Shown here one piece after another: positions 31,837 to 39,937 of a stretch of 48,968 bases of DNA. Position 1 is the first letter of the stretch, and each line of letters opens with the position of its first letter. Source of the stretch: Streptomyces sp. MBT65. Lineage in GTDB: Bacteria; Actinomycetota; Actinomycetes; Streptomycetales; Streptomycetaceae. The translations under genes and the position numbers were made by a program. A model generated the notes under the pieces. The model made no database searches and had not been told where the DNA came from. It saw only the letters and a list, made by a program, of their open reading frames with translations. The stretch spans positions 1-48,968 of the forward strand of contig NZ_JAENRY010000028.1 in NCBI RefSeq assembly GCF_016612545.1, written 5' to 3'.

Positions 31837-32771
31837 CCTGCGCGGACGAGCACGACGAGAACGAGCACGAGCACGATGTGAGGGAGCACCACGCGCGCGA
31901 ACACCACGCGATCGCGCCCCGCCGGGTCTCCTTCGACTGGTCGCGCACGCCCCTGCACTGGATCCCGGACGAGCCGACCGCCACGCATGTCCTCAACGTC
32001 CTGCATCTGCTGCTGCCGGCGGGGGAGCGGTGGTTCGTGAAGGTCCTCAAGGAAGGCCTGCCACTCGTCAAAGACCCTCGACTCCGGGCCGACGTCAAGG
32101 GGTTCATGGGCCAGGAGGCCACGCACAGCGTCCAGCACGCGCACGTGCTTGACGCGCTCACGGCCCAGCGGTTCGACACCGCGGCCTTCACCCGGCATGT
32201 CGACTTCCTCTTCGAACGGCTGCTCGGTGAACGCCCGCCGCTCGGCGCGCCGGTCCCGGAGCGGGAGTGGCTGCGTTTCCGGCTCGCGGTCGTCGCGGCG
32301 ATCGAGCAGTTCACGGCGGTGCTGGGCGACTGGATCCTGACCGCCGAGGGCCTCGACCGGGCCGGCGCCGACACGATCATGCTGGACCTGCTGCGCTGGC
32401 ACGGCGCGGAGGAGGTCGAACACCGCGCGGTCGCCTTCGACATGTTCCAGCACTGCGGCGGCCACGGCCTCCCCCGCTACGCGCACCGCGTCGTCGGCAT
32501 GGCGGTCACGGCCCCCGTGATGCTCGCCCTGTGGGCCTGGGGCACGGCCTACTTGATCCGCCACGACCCCCAACTCCCCGCCCACGCCCGCTACTCCCTC
32601 GCCGGACACAACAAGGCCGTACGAAAAGGCCTGCTCCCCACCTGGAGTTCGCTCGGCGCGGCCGTCCCCCGCTATCTGCGGCGCTCCTACCATCCGTCGC
32701 GGGAGGGGTCGTTGCGGCGGGCGGTGGAGTACCTGAAGCGCTCACCGGCGGCGCGGGCGGGGGCCGCGTGA
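31833..32771 (+). CDS. metal-dependent hydrolase (PF10118-type) with His-rich N-terminus
   Basis: The protein has 312 residues starting at GTG 31833 (GTGA overlap). The first 27 residues are extremely rich in His, Glu and Asp (DEHDENEHEHDVREHH), a likely metal-binding tail. The body matches the predicted metal-dependent hydrolase family: GQEATHSVQHAHVLD and WHGAEEVEHRAVAFDMF supply paired Glu/His ligands as in ferritin-like di-iron proteins. One or two hydrophobic helices near residues 220-245 (VGMAVTAPVMLALWAWGTAYLI) suggest membrane association. The reaction is unknown. Its place between an SDR fusion and a MerR regulator suggests one catabolic or lipid-modifying route. Confidence 0.8.
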   Translation: MTCADEHDENEHEHDVREHHAREHHAIAPRRVSFDWSRTPLHWIPDEPTATHVLNVLHLLLPAGERWFVKVLKEGLPLVKDPRLRADVKGFMGQEATHSVQHAHVLDALTAQRFDTAAFTRHVDFLFERLLGERPPLGAPVPEREWLRFRLAVVAAIEQFTAVLGDWILTAEGLDRAGADTIMLDLLRWHGAEEVEHRAVAFDMFQHCGGHGLPRYAHRVVGMAVTAPVMLALWAWGTAYLIRHDPQLPAHARYSLAGHNKAVRKGLLPTWSSLGAAVPRYLRRSYHPSREGSLRRAVEYLKRSPAARAGAA

Positions 32772-33733
32772 CCTCCGGGGCAGGTCCCGACTCCCGCTCC
32801 CGCGAGCCCACCTACCGCATCGAGGACCTCGCTCGGCTCAGCGGTGCCACCGTCCGGACGATCCGTGCCTACCAGGACCGCGGTCTGCTCCCCCGGCCCG
32901 AGCGGCGCGGGCGGGCCAATGTGTACGCCGACGTCCATCTCGCCCGGCTCCGGCAGATCGCGGACCTGCTCGACCGCGGCTACGGGCTGTCCTCCATCAA
33001 GGAGTTGCTGGACGCCTGGGACGCGGGCCGGGGTCTTGGCGGGGTGCTCGGGCTGGTCGCCGAGGTGGACGGGCCGTGGACCGACGAGGAGGCGGTCCGG
33101 GTCTCGCGTGCCGAGCTGGAGCAGCGCTTCGGCGGCAGCACGGACGCCGCGGCCGTCGCCGAAGCCGTCGAACTCGGCGTGCTGGAGCCGGTCCCCGGAG
33201 ACCCCGACTCCTTCCTCGTGCCGAGCCCCCAAGAGCTGGCGGTCGCCGTCGAGTTGCACGCCTCGGGGGTTCCCCTGTCCGCGATCTCGTCCCATCTACG
33301 GGAGTTGAGGGTCCAGGTCGAGCACATCGCCTCCCGTTTCCTGGAGTTCACCACCGAGCACGTCTTCGCCCGCTACCTCGAAGGACCGCACCGCCCGACG
33401 GACGCGGACGCCACAGAAGCGGCCTCACTCGTACGACGACTGCGTCCCCTCGCGCAGCAGACCGTGGACGCCGAACTCGCCCGCGCGATGCGCCTGTTCG
33501 CCAACCGGTCGCTGCGCCGGCACCTCGGAGAAGCGGAGCCTGCACGGTCGGCGTTCTCGTCACGTTCCGTGGCCGTGCCCGAGACGACAATGCGGGCCGT
33601 GGAGGCGCTGGTTGGTACGGCGAACGCGGCGGACTTCATCGCGCTGGCGGCTGAACGGGAGCTGCGGGCAAGGGCGTTGGATGCGCTCATGCCAAGGGGT
33701 GGGCCCCCAGCTGATCTTGACGAACAGGGCTGA
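32768..33733 (+). CDS. MerR-family transcriptional regulator
   Basis: The protein has 321 residues starting at GTG 32768 (GTGA overlap). The N-terminal winged helix-turn-helix reads YRIEDLARLSGATVRTIRAYQDRGLLP, followed by the wing ERRGRANVYADVHLARL and a dimerisation helix. The 220-residue effector domain is longer than in metal-type MerR proteins and has no Cys cluster, so it more likely senses an organic molecule. It is the last gene of the M24/SDR-fusion operon and probably autoregulates it. A hairpin terminator follows at 33741-33769. Confidence 0.9.
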   Translation: MTSGAGPDSRSREPTYRIEDLARLSGATVRTIRAYQDRGLLPRPERRGRANVYADVHLARLRQIADLLDRGYGLSSIKELLDAWDAGRGLGGVLGLVAEVDGPWTDEEAVRVSRAELEQRFGGSTDAAAVAEAVELGVLEPVPGDPDSFLVPSPQELAVAVELHASGVPLSAISSHLRELRVQVEHIASRFLEFTTEHVFARYLEGPHRPTDADATEAASLVRRLRPLAQQTVDAELARAMRLFANRSLRRHLGEAEPARSAFSSRSVAVPETTMRAVEALVGTANAADFIALAAERELRARALDALMPRGGPPADLDEQG

Positions 33734-33740
33734 CATGACA

Positions 33741-33769
33741 GGGAGTTGTCCACAGAAACGGCAACTCCC
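33741..33769 (+). terminator. terminator after the MerR gene
   Basis: GGGAGTTG (33741-33748) pairs with CAACTCCC (33762-33769) around a 13-nt loop, starting 8 bp past the stop. The left arm and loop contain a perfect DnaA box, so the two functions overlap. Confidence 0.6.
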
Positions 33770-33834
33770 CCTGTGGATAACTACAGTTGGTTGTGGATCA
33801 AACATCGGCCACAAAAGAAAATGCGTGATCCACG
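33746..33834. promoter_or_regulatory. group of three to four DnaA boxes
   Basis: TTGTCCACA at 33746-33754 (plus), TTATCCACA at 33772-33780 (minus) and TGATCCACA at 33792-33800 (minus), with TGATCCACG at 33826-33834 (plus) as a weaker fourth. They occupy the gap between the MerR operon and kptA. Confidence 0.7.
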
Positions 33835-33856
33835 TCTCTCGCGTCATGCTGAGCGG

Positions 33857-34405
33857 ATGGACGAAAGACGCACCGTGAAGGTGTCGAAGTACCTCTCCAA
33901 GCATCTGCGCCACCAACCCGAGCGGATCGGGCTCGCGCTCGACGAGGCCGGCTGGGTCGAGATCGACACGCTGATCACGGCCTGTGCCGCACACGGGTTC
34001 CGGTTCGACCGCGAGGAACTCGACCACGTGGTGGCCACGAACGACAAACGCCGCTTCGCGATCGAGGGCACCCGTATCCGCGCCAGCCAGGGCCACAGCA
34101 TCGAGGTCGACCTCGGACTGCCCCCGGCCACCCCGCCGCCGTACCTCTTCCACGGCACGGTCGCCCGCAACCTGGAGGCGATCCGGGCCGAGGGGCTCAG
34201 GCCCATGAACCGTCACGCCGTACACCTCTCCGCCGACCGGGAGACGGCGACCCGCGTGGGTGCCAGGCGCGGCCGGCCCGTCGTGCTCTCCGTGGACGCG
34301 GGCGCGATGCACCAGGACGGCCAGGTGTTCCGGGTCAGCGAGAACGGGGTGTGGCTCACGGAGGCGGTGCCCGTGCGCTATCTGCGGTTTCCCGAGTCGC
34401 ACTGA
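33857..34405 (+). CDS. kptA: RNA 2'-phosphotransferase (Tpt1/KptA family)
   Basis: The protein has 182 residues, the full family length. Family motifs include [18 protein letters not shown] at the N-terminus, [28 protein letters not shown] and [12 protein letters not shown]; the catalytic Arg-His-Arg-Arg set can be matched in these. The enzyme transfers an internal RNA 2'-phosphate to NAD+, giving ADP-ribose-1,2-cyclic phosphate. In yeast it finishes tRNA splicing; bacteria lack that route and the natural substrate is unsettled. ATG 33857 has no good ribosome site (GAGCGG directly before it), so a leaderless transcript is possible. DnaA boxes fill the promoter region. Confidence 0.93.
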   Translation: MDERRTVKVSKYLSKHLRHQPERIGLALDEAGWVEIDTLITACAAHGFRFDREELDHVVATNDKRRFAIEGTRIRASQGHSIEVDLGLPPATPPPYLFHGTVARNLEAIRAEGLRPMNRHAVHLSADRETATRVGARRGRPVVLSVDAGAMHQDGQVFRVSENGVWLTEAVPVRYLRFPESH

Positions 34406-34483
34406 CCCCGGACGGCCCGGGGAGGCCCGGGAAACCCGACCGGGTATGGCCTCGGTCGTGTCACCCCCGGCATGATCAGTGGT

Positions 34484-34930
34484 ATGGACCACTTCCCCAC
34501 CACCGAGGCCGCCGTCACCGCCCTCCGTGCCCTCGCGGCCGAGTACGCGCGCGAGATCGAGGTCACCCATGACATCGGCGCCGATCAGACCTCACGCCGT
34601 ACCTCCGCGGGCTTCGGCGTCACCGTCGACCCGGACGGCTCGCTCCCGCACGAGGCCTTCGCCGAGTTCGGCGGACTGCCCCGGGTGAGTGTGCGGCTCT
34701 ATCCCGAGGACGACGCCCTGATCACGGTCGAGGGCATCGACTGCCCCGACGTCGCCCGCGACGACGTCCCCGCCTTCCTCCGCTCCCTCTTCGACGGCCG
34801 CGCGTACGTCAAGACCCGCCGTTTCCCGCCCGCATGCCGCCTGATCGTCCCGCTGCCCGGCGACCGGACGCACGAGGAGTGGATCTCGATGATCATCCTC
34901 ACCCCGTGGCTCAACAGCCGCATCCAGTGA
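34484..34930 (+). CDS. small cytoplasmic protein of unknown function
   Basis: 148 residues from ATG 34484 (ATG 34472, four codons earlier, is an alternative; neither has a strong ribosome site). The composition is that of a soluble alpha/beta protein, without signal peptide or membrane helix. Distinct stretches are AAEYAREIEVTHDIGADQTS, VRLYPEDDALITVEG and the C-terminal THEEWISMIILTPWLNS. I do not recognise the family. Normal Streptomyces codon bias supports coding. A perfect parS site lies between its stop and the next gene. Confidence 0.7.
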   Translation: MDHFPTTEAAVTALRALAAEYAREIEVTHDIGADQTSRRTSAGFGVTVDPDGSLPHEAFAEFGGLPRVSVRLYPEDDALITVEGIDCPDVARDDVPAFLRSLFDGRAYVKTRRFPPACRLIVPLPGDRTHEEWISMIILTPWLNSRIQ

Positions 34931-34931
34931 C

Positions 34932-34947
34932 GGTTTCACGTGAAACA
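34932..34947. promoter_or_regulatory. parS centromere site
   Basis: GTTTCACGTGAAAC at 34933-34946 is a perfect 14-bp match to the parS consensus bound by ParB. It lies 2 bp after the stop of the small protein gene and 25 bp before the oxidoreductase start. Confidence 0.9.
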
Positions 34948-34971
34948 CGCACGGCCCATAACCTGGGAATC

Positions 34972-35877
34972 ATGAGTCTGCGTCTGAGCACCGTGATCCT
35001 CCCGTACCGCCGCTGGAACGAGGGGAGCCGCAAGGCGTGGCAGCGCGCGGAACAGCTCGGCTTCCACACCGCCTACACCTACGACCACCTGTCCTGGCGC
35101 ACCTTCCGGGACGGCCCGTGGTTCGGTGCCGTACCGACGCTCACCGCCGCCGCGGCCGTCACCGAGCGGATGCGGCTGGGCACGCTCGTCACCTCGCCGA
35201 ATTTCCGGCACCCGGTGACCCTCGCCAAGGACCTCATCTCCCTCGACGACATCTCCGACGGGCGGGTCACCCTCGGCATCGGCGCGGGCGGCACCGGCTT
35301 CGACGCCACCGCGCTCGGGCAGGAGCCGTGGACCCCGCGTGAGCGGGCCGACCGGTTGGGAGAGTTCGTTCCGCTGCTGGACCGGCTGCTCACCGAGGAC
35401 TCGGTGTCGTACGAGGGCGACTTCTACTCGGCGCACGAGGCCCGCAACATCCCGGGCTGTGTGCAGCGGCCCCGGCTGCCCTTCGCGGTGGCCGCCACCG
35501 GGCCACGCGGGCTGAAGCTCGCCGCCCGGTACGGGCAGGCGTGGGTGACCACCGGAGACCCCAGGCTGTTCGAGAACGGCACCCCCGAACAGTCGGTTCA
35601 CGCCCTCCGCGGGCAGGCCGAGAAGCTGGCCGACGCGTGCGCCGCGATCGGCCGGGAGGCGGCGGGGATCGACAAGATCCTGCTCACCGGCTTCACCCCG
35701 GACCGCAGCCGTCCGCTGGAGTCCCTCGACGCCTTCGTCGACTTCGCGGGCCGACACCAGGAACTGGGCTTCACCGACATCGTGATCCACTGGCCCGTCC
35801 CGGACTACGCCGACTTCGCCGCGGACGAGAAGGTCTTCGAGCAGATCGCCATGGAGGCTCCGACGCAGCTCCGCTGA
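34972..35877 (+). CDS. LLM-class (F420-dependent type) oxidoreductase
   Basis: The protein has 301 residues from ATG 34972, with TGGGAA about 4 nt upstream. It is a luciferase-like TIM barrel: opening [58 protein letters not shown] and [16 protein letters not shown]. In actinobacteria this type usually binds coenzyme F420 rather than FMN. Substrate unknown. The promoter region contains a perfect parS site, so ParB binding may affect transcription. Confidence 0.88.
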   Translation: MSLRLSTVILPYRRWNEGSRKAWQRAEQLGFHTAYTYDHLSWRTFRDGPWFGAVPTLTAAAAVTERMRLGTLVTSPNFRHPVTLAKDLISLDDISDGRVTLGIGAGGTGFDATALGQEPWTPRERADRLGEFVPLLDRLLTEDSVSYEGDFYSAHEARNIPGCVQRPRLPFAVAATGPRGLKLAARYGQAWVTTGDPRLFENGTPEQSVHALRGQAEKLADACAAIGREAAGIDKILLTGFTPDRSRPLESLDAFVDFAGRHQELGFTDIVIHWPVPDYADFAADEKVFEQIAMEAPTQLR

Positions 35878-35976
35878 GTCGGCACCACGACACCACAGCA
35901 TCACCGCATCACCGCTCCGTCGGGACCGTGGAGTGCATCGGCCCTGGTGGGAGCGGTGACCACTCACCTGTGCACT

Positions 35977-36008
35977 CTCCCGCACAGCCGTGCGGGCATA
36001 TGCGGGAG
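35977..36008 (+). promoter_or_regulatory. mutually exclusive hairpins covering the ribosome site of the second HAD gene
   Basis: CTCCCGCAC (35977-35985) can pair with GTGCGGG (35990-35996; 7 bp, loop AGCC) or with TGCGGGAG (36001-36008; 8 bp). The second choice buries GGGAG, the ribosome site of the gene that starts at GTG 36018. The layout could work as a translational on/off switch. Confidence 0.45.
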
Positions 36009-36017
36009 AATGGCCCG

Positions 36018-36887
36018 GTGACCTCAGCTACTCGACAGCCCGAGACCCCGGCCTCCGCCGTCCCGCCACGGCTGATCGCCACCGACCTGGACGGCACTCT
36101 CCTGCGCGACGACAAGTCGGTGTCCCCCCGCACGGTGGCGGCCCTGGCGGCGGCCGAGGAGGCGGGTATCGAGGTCTTCTTCGTCACCGGCCGCCCGGCC
36201 CGCTGGATGGATGTCGTCAGCGACCATGTCCACGGCCACGGCCTGGCGATCTGCGGCAACGGCGCCGCCGTGGTCGACCTGCACGGCGGCCCCGGTGCCC
36301 ACCGCTTCGTGAAGGTCCGCGAACTGGCCCGCGAGAACGCCCTCGACGCCGTACGCCTGGTGCGTGACGCGGCGCCCGGGACGGTGTACGCGATCGAGCA
36401 GACCTACGGCTTCTACCAGGAGCCGGCGTATCCCAAGCTGCACCTGGAGATCCCGGACACCCTCGCCCCCGCCGAGAAGCTCCTGGCGCCGGACGCCCCG
36501 GGGGCCGACGAGCCGGTGCTGAAGATCCTCGCGTTCCACCCCGAGCTGGACCCGGACGTCTTCCTGGACGTCGCCCGCCGCGCCCTCGGCGACCGCGCGA
36601 ACGTCACCCGCTCCAGCCCGAGCGCCCTGCTGGAGATCAGCGGTCCCGGGGTGTCCAAGGCGAGCACGCTCGCCCTGTGCTGCGCGGAGCGCGGTATCGC
36701 GCCCAAGGAGGTCGTCGCCTTCGGCGACATGCCGAACGACGTCGAGATGCTCACCTGGGCGGGACAGTCGTACGCGATGGGCAACGCGCACCCCGACGTG
36801 CTCGCGGCGGCCTCCGGGCGGACCGTCGACAACAACGAAGACGGTGTGGCGGTCGTGATCGAGCGGATGCTGGCCGAGCGGCGGTAA
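36018..36887 (+). CDS. HAD-superfamily (Cof-type) phosphatase
   Basis: The protein has 289 residues from GTG 36018, chosen because GGGAG (36004-36008) precedes it at a normal distance; an ATG at 35999 lies upstream of that site. Motif [19 protein letters not shown] (D23, D25), [11 protein letters not shown] and motif [18 protein letters not shown] define a Cof-type phosphatase with a C2 cap. It is a paralogue of the serS-linked gene at 23855-24658. Substrate unknown. A possible RNA switch covers its ribosome site. Convergent with the M23 peptidase gene across three 16-bp repeats. Confidence 0.9.
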   Translation: MTSATRQPETPASAVPPRLIATDLDGTLLRDDKSVSPRTVAALAAAEEAGIEVFFVTGRPARWMDVVSDHVHGHGLAICGNGAAVVDLHGGPGAHRFVKVRELARENALDAVRLVRDAAPGTVYAIEQTYGFYQEPAYPKLHLEIPDTLAPAEKLLAPDAPGADEPVLKILAFHPELDPDVFLDVARRALGDRANVTRSSPSALLEISGPGVSKASTLALCCAERGIAPKEVVAFGDMPNDVEMLTWAGQSYAMGNAHPDVLAAASGRTVDNNEDGVAVVIERMLAERR

Positions 36888-36910
36888 CGGCAGCCGGCTC
36901 CGGCTGCGAC

Positions 36911-36958
36911 GGTGGCCGGTTGTAATGGCGGCTGGTTGCAATGGCGGCCGGTTGTAAC
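36911..36958. repeat. three 16-bp tandem repeats between convergent genes
   Basis: GGTGGCCGGTTGTAAT (36911-36926), GGCGGCTGGTTGCAAT (36927-36942) and GGCGGCCGGTTGTAAC (36943-36958) follow each other without a gap. They occupy the middle of the 109-bp space between the HAD and M23 genes. Confidence 0.9.
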
Positions 36959-36996
36959 GGGCGTAGTCCTGGATCACGCCCCTTACCCACCTGGCC

Positions 36997-38037
36997 CTAG
37001 CCGAGCGGGACTCCTCGCTGTGCCAGCCAGGGCAGTGGGTCGAGCGCCGATCCCAGCTCCGGGGTGACCCGCACCTCGAAGTGCAGATGCGGGCCGGTGG
37101 AGTTGCCGGTCGTGCCGGACTGGCCGATCCACTGGCCGGTGGTGACGCGGTCGCCCTGGTCGACGGTGACGGCGGCGAGATGGGCGTACTGCGTGCAGTA
37201 GCCGCCCGGGTGCTCGATCACGACCTGGATGCCGAAGGCGCCGCCGCAGGACACCCGGACCACCCGGCCCGCTCCGGCCGCCCGCACCGGTGTGCCGATG
37301 GGCACCGCGAAGTCCTGACCGGTGTGCCGGTTCGCCCAGCGGGAACCGCCGCTGCCGAAAGCCGCGGACAGTTCGACCGTCTCCACGGGTGCGACCCATG
37401 AGGCGGTGACCTGGTTCGGCGGCTGGTCGAGGCGGACGGCGCCCCGGCAGGTGCCCGCCGCGACCGAGGCGTCCGCCTGGCCCTGCAACTGCCCGCGCGC
37501 CTCGTCGAGTCTCCGCTGGATGCCCTGTTTCAGGTCGGCGAGTTCGGCGTTCCGCTTCTTCAGTGCCCGCCACGCCGACGCCGCCTTCGCCTCGTCCGCC
37601 GCGAGGCGTACCTCGGCCCGCCGGCTTCTGCCGATCGCATTGCCGACGGCGAGATCCGCCTGGGAGAAGACGTGCTGATCGCGCATCAGATCCTCGGGGC
37701 TGTCCGCGAGGATGATCCGGGCCGCCATCGGGATCCCGCCGCCGCTGCGGTACTGGGCGCGGGCGATCCGGCCCAGGTCCTCGTGGAGCCGTGCGGTCTC
37801 CCGCCGTTCGCCGTCCAGTCGGGCCTCCGCCTGCTGGGCGCGGGCCTGTTGGGCGTCCGCCTCCTGCCGTCCCGCCTCGTACCGCTGGGTCGCCAGGGCC
37901 GCGTCCTCGTACAGCCGCGCCACCTGCGCGCTGACGTCCGCGGTGGGCTGGTCGTCGTCGCCTGGACGGGCCGCCAGGACGGCGATCGCGCACAGCAGCA
38001 CCGGAACGAGCAGCGGATGACGGCGAGATGAGCGCAT
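36997..38037 (-). CDS. M23 family peptidase with coiled coil (cell-wall hydrolase)
   Basis: The protein has 346 residues. A signal peptide (HPLLVPVLLCAIAVLAARP) suggests export. Residues about 35-200 form a long, Ala/Glu/Arg/Gln-rich coiled coil of the EnvC type. The C-terminal LytM/M23 domain (about 225-340) keeps the zinc ligands and catalytic residues: His and Asp in NRHTGQDFAVP, YCTQYAHL and HLHFEV (HxH). M23 enzymes cut peptide cross-links of peptidoglycan, and coiled-coil members are often activators or division-linked. The gene is monocistronic; the upstream neighbour on the same strand ends 153 bp away with 25-bp repeats between. Confidence 0.93.
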   Translation of the reverse strand: MRSSRRHPLLVPVLLCAIAVLAARPGDDDQPTADVSAQVARLYEDAALATQRYEAGRQEADAQQARAQQAEARLDGERRETARLHEDLGRIARAQYRSGGGIPMAARIILADSPEDLMRDQHVFSQADLAVGNAIGRSRRAEVRLAADEAKAASAWRALKKRNAELADLKQGIQRRLDEARGQLQGQADASVAAGTCRGAVRLDQPPNQVTASWVAPVETVELSAAFGSGGSRWANRHTGQDFAVPIGTPVRAAGAGRVVRVSCGGAFGIQVVIEHPGGYCTQYAHLAAVTVDQGDRVTTGQWIGQSGTTGNSTGPHLHFEVRVTPELGSALDPLPWLAQRGVPLG

Positions 38038-38124
38038 GTCAGCGATCGTGACCCGAGTGAAGGACCGGGGCCCTGTTCACGTCGTACGCATGGGGGACGC
38101 GTTGCTGCGAACGGCTCAGCACCA

Positions 38125-38199
38125 GGCCATGGTGACGAGCTCGGCGGAGGGCCCTGGTGACGGGTTCAGTGGAGGGCCATGGCGACGCGCTCAGTGAGG
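38125..38199. repeat. three 25-bp tandem repeats crossing the stop of the histidine kinase gene
   Basis: Units at 38125-38149, 38150-38174 and 38175-38199 share GGCC(A/C)TGG(T/C)GACG-N2-(C/T)TC(A/G)G. The third unit covers the kinase stop codon (38191-38193, minus strand) and its last codons. The period is not a multiple of three. Confidence 0.85.
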
Positions 38200-39876
38200 C
38201 GCCTGCCACACCACCGTCGTGCCGCCGCCGTCCGCGCCGATACCCGGCCCGTACCAGCTGTCGCCGCCCAGGGATTCGGCCCGCCGCTTGAGGTTGTTCA
38301 GGCCGCTGCGCCGGCCGCCCGCGGGGATGCCGACCCCGTCGTCCGCGACGGTGAGCCGGACGCCGGGCCGTCCGTCCGGCAGGGGCGCGGTCGCGTCGAC
38401 GACGACCTCGATACGGGTCGCCCGCGCGTGCCGGAACGCGTTGGAGAGGGCCTCGCGCAGGGCCGCGACGAGGTTCTTGCCGGTGAGGTCGCCGACCGTC
38501 GTGTCGATCGCGCCGACGAAACGGTGCGCGGGCCGGAAACCGAGCGGCACGGACGCCATGTTGATCTCCCGCAGCACCCGTGTGCGCAGTCCGGAGGGCG
38601 CCTCGGCGGGGCCCTGCTGGAGCGCGAAGATCGCGGTGCGGATCTCCTGGATGGTGACGTCGAGTTCGTCGACGGCGTTGCCCACACCACGCCGCACCTC
38701 GGGGACGAGCGGTCCGCGCCGGGCGCTCTCCAGCATCATCCCGGTGGCGAACAGCCGTTGGATGACCAGGTCGTGCAGATCACGGGCGATCCGGTCGCGG
38801 TCCTCGTACACCGCGAGCCGTTCCCGGTCGCGCTGGGTCTCGGCCATCATCAGCGCGAGCGCGGCCTGCGAGGCGAACTGGATCGCGAGGGTGCGTTCGG
38901 TCTCCGTGAACCGCCGCCCGCCCTGCGCGCGGGGCGTGACCAGGGCTCCCAGGACCCGCCCTCCGCTTTGCAGGGGCAGTGCCATGATCGGCCCGTACGC
39001 GCGTGCGAGGGCGCTGATCATGCGCGGATCGGTGGCCGCGTCCGCCACGAACACCGGCCGTCCGGCGAGGAGTAGGGCCATGATCTCGCTCTCCGGCGGG
39101 ACGACCCTGCCGAGCTGGTCCGACGGCCGTTCCGAGGCCACGGCGACGATCTCCATGCCGCCCTCCTCGGCGGGCAGCAGCACGATCCCGGCCTCCGACC
39201 CGGACAAGCGGCGGGCCCGTTCCGCGACGACCTGGAGGGCCTCCTCGGCGTCCCCGCCGGACAGCAGGGCGGTCGTGACGGCCACCGACCCGTCGATCCA
39301 CCGCTCACGCTGCTGGGCGGCCTCGTACAGCCGGGCGTTGCCGACGGCGATACCGGCCTCGGTCGCCAGCACCCGGACCATGGTGACGTCGTGGTCGTCG
39401 AACGGGACCCCGCCGCGCTTCTCGCCGAGATACAGGTTCCCGAAGACCTCGCCCTGGACCCGGATCGGAACACCGAGGAAGCCGCGCATCCGCGGATGGT
39501 GCTCCGGAAAGCCCCAGGACCGCGGATCCTCGGTCACATCCGCCAGCAGCACCGGCTCCGACTCCCGGATGAGCGCGCCGAGCAGCCCCGTGTGCCCGTC
39601 GGGGAACCGCCCGATGCGCCGCGCGGTCCCCGCGTCGACCCCATGGAAGACGAAGTCGGCGAGGGCGTCGCCGTCCTCGTCGACGACTCCGATCCCCGCG
39701 TAGCGCGCGTCGGTGAGAGTGGCCGCCGCCTCGCAGATCCGCTCCAGTGTGGAGTGCAGTTCGAGCCCGCTCCCGACGGACCGCATCGCCGCCAGCAACT
39801 GCGGCATCCGCACAGCCGGTTCGGCCGACGGTCCCGAGGCGGGCGACGGGGGACCGGAACGCGCGGCGGCTGACAT
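38191..39876 (-). CDS. GAF-domain sensor histidine kinase (DevS/DosS-like)
   Basis: The protein has 561 residues from ATG 39876. Two GAF domains lie at about residues 45-190 and 215-350 (GFLGVPIRVQGEVFGNLYLG is typical of DevS-type GAF). The HisKA_3 dimerisation helix has the phospho-acceptor His in RDRIARDLHDLVIQRLFATG (near 367), followed by an HATPase domain with ALREALSNAFRHARA (near 478) and VADDGVGIP. DevS/DosS GAF-A domains of mycobacteria bind haem and sense O2, NO or redox; haem binding here is not proven. No response regulator is adjacent. It lies directly downstream of cydDC on the same strand (61 bp), linking it with low-oxygen respiration. Confidence 0.9.
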   Translation of the reverse strand: MSAAARSGPPSPASGPSAEPAVRMPQLLAAMRSVGSGLELHSTLERICEAAATLTDARYAGIGVVDEDGDALADFVFHGVDAGTARRIGRFPDGHTGLLGALIRESEPVLLADVTEDPRSWGFPEHHPRMRGFLGVPIRVQGEVFGNLYLGEKRGGVPFDDHDVTMVRVLATEAGIAVGNARLYEAAQQRERWIDGSVAVTTALLSGGDAEEALQVVAERARRLSGSEAGIVLLPAEEGGMEIVAVASERPSDQLGRVVPPESEIMALLLAGRPVFVADAATDPRMISALARAYGPIMALPLQSGGRVLGALVTPRAQGGRRFTETERTLAIQFASQAALALMMAETQRDRERLAVYEDRDRIARDLHDLVIQRLFATGMMLESARRGPLVPEVRRGVGNAVDELDVTIQEIRTAIFALQQGPAEAPSGLRTRVLREINMASVPLGFRPAHRFVGAIDTTVGDLTGKNLVAALREALSNAFRHARATRIEVVVDATAPLPDGRPGVRLTVADDGVGIPAGGRRSGLNNLKRRAESLGGDSWYGPGIGADGGGTTVVWQAPH

Positions 39877-39937
39877 ACCCCGAGCGTAATTAGTCCCCTT
39901 TGACACGGAAAGTCGAGCAGATCCACCGCCGGGTGCC

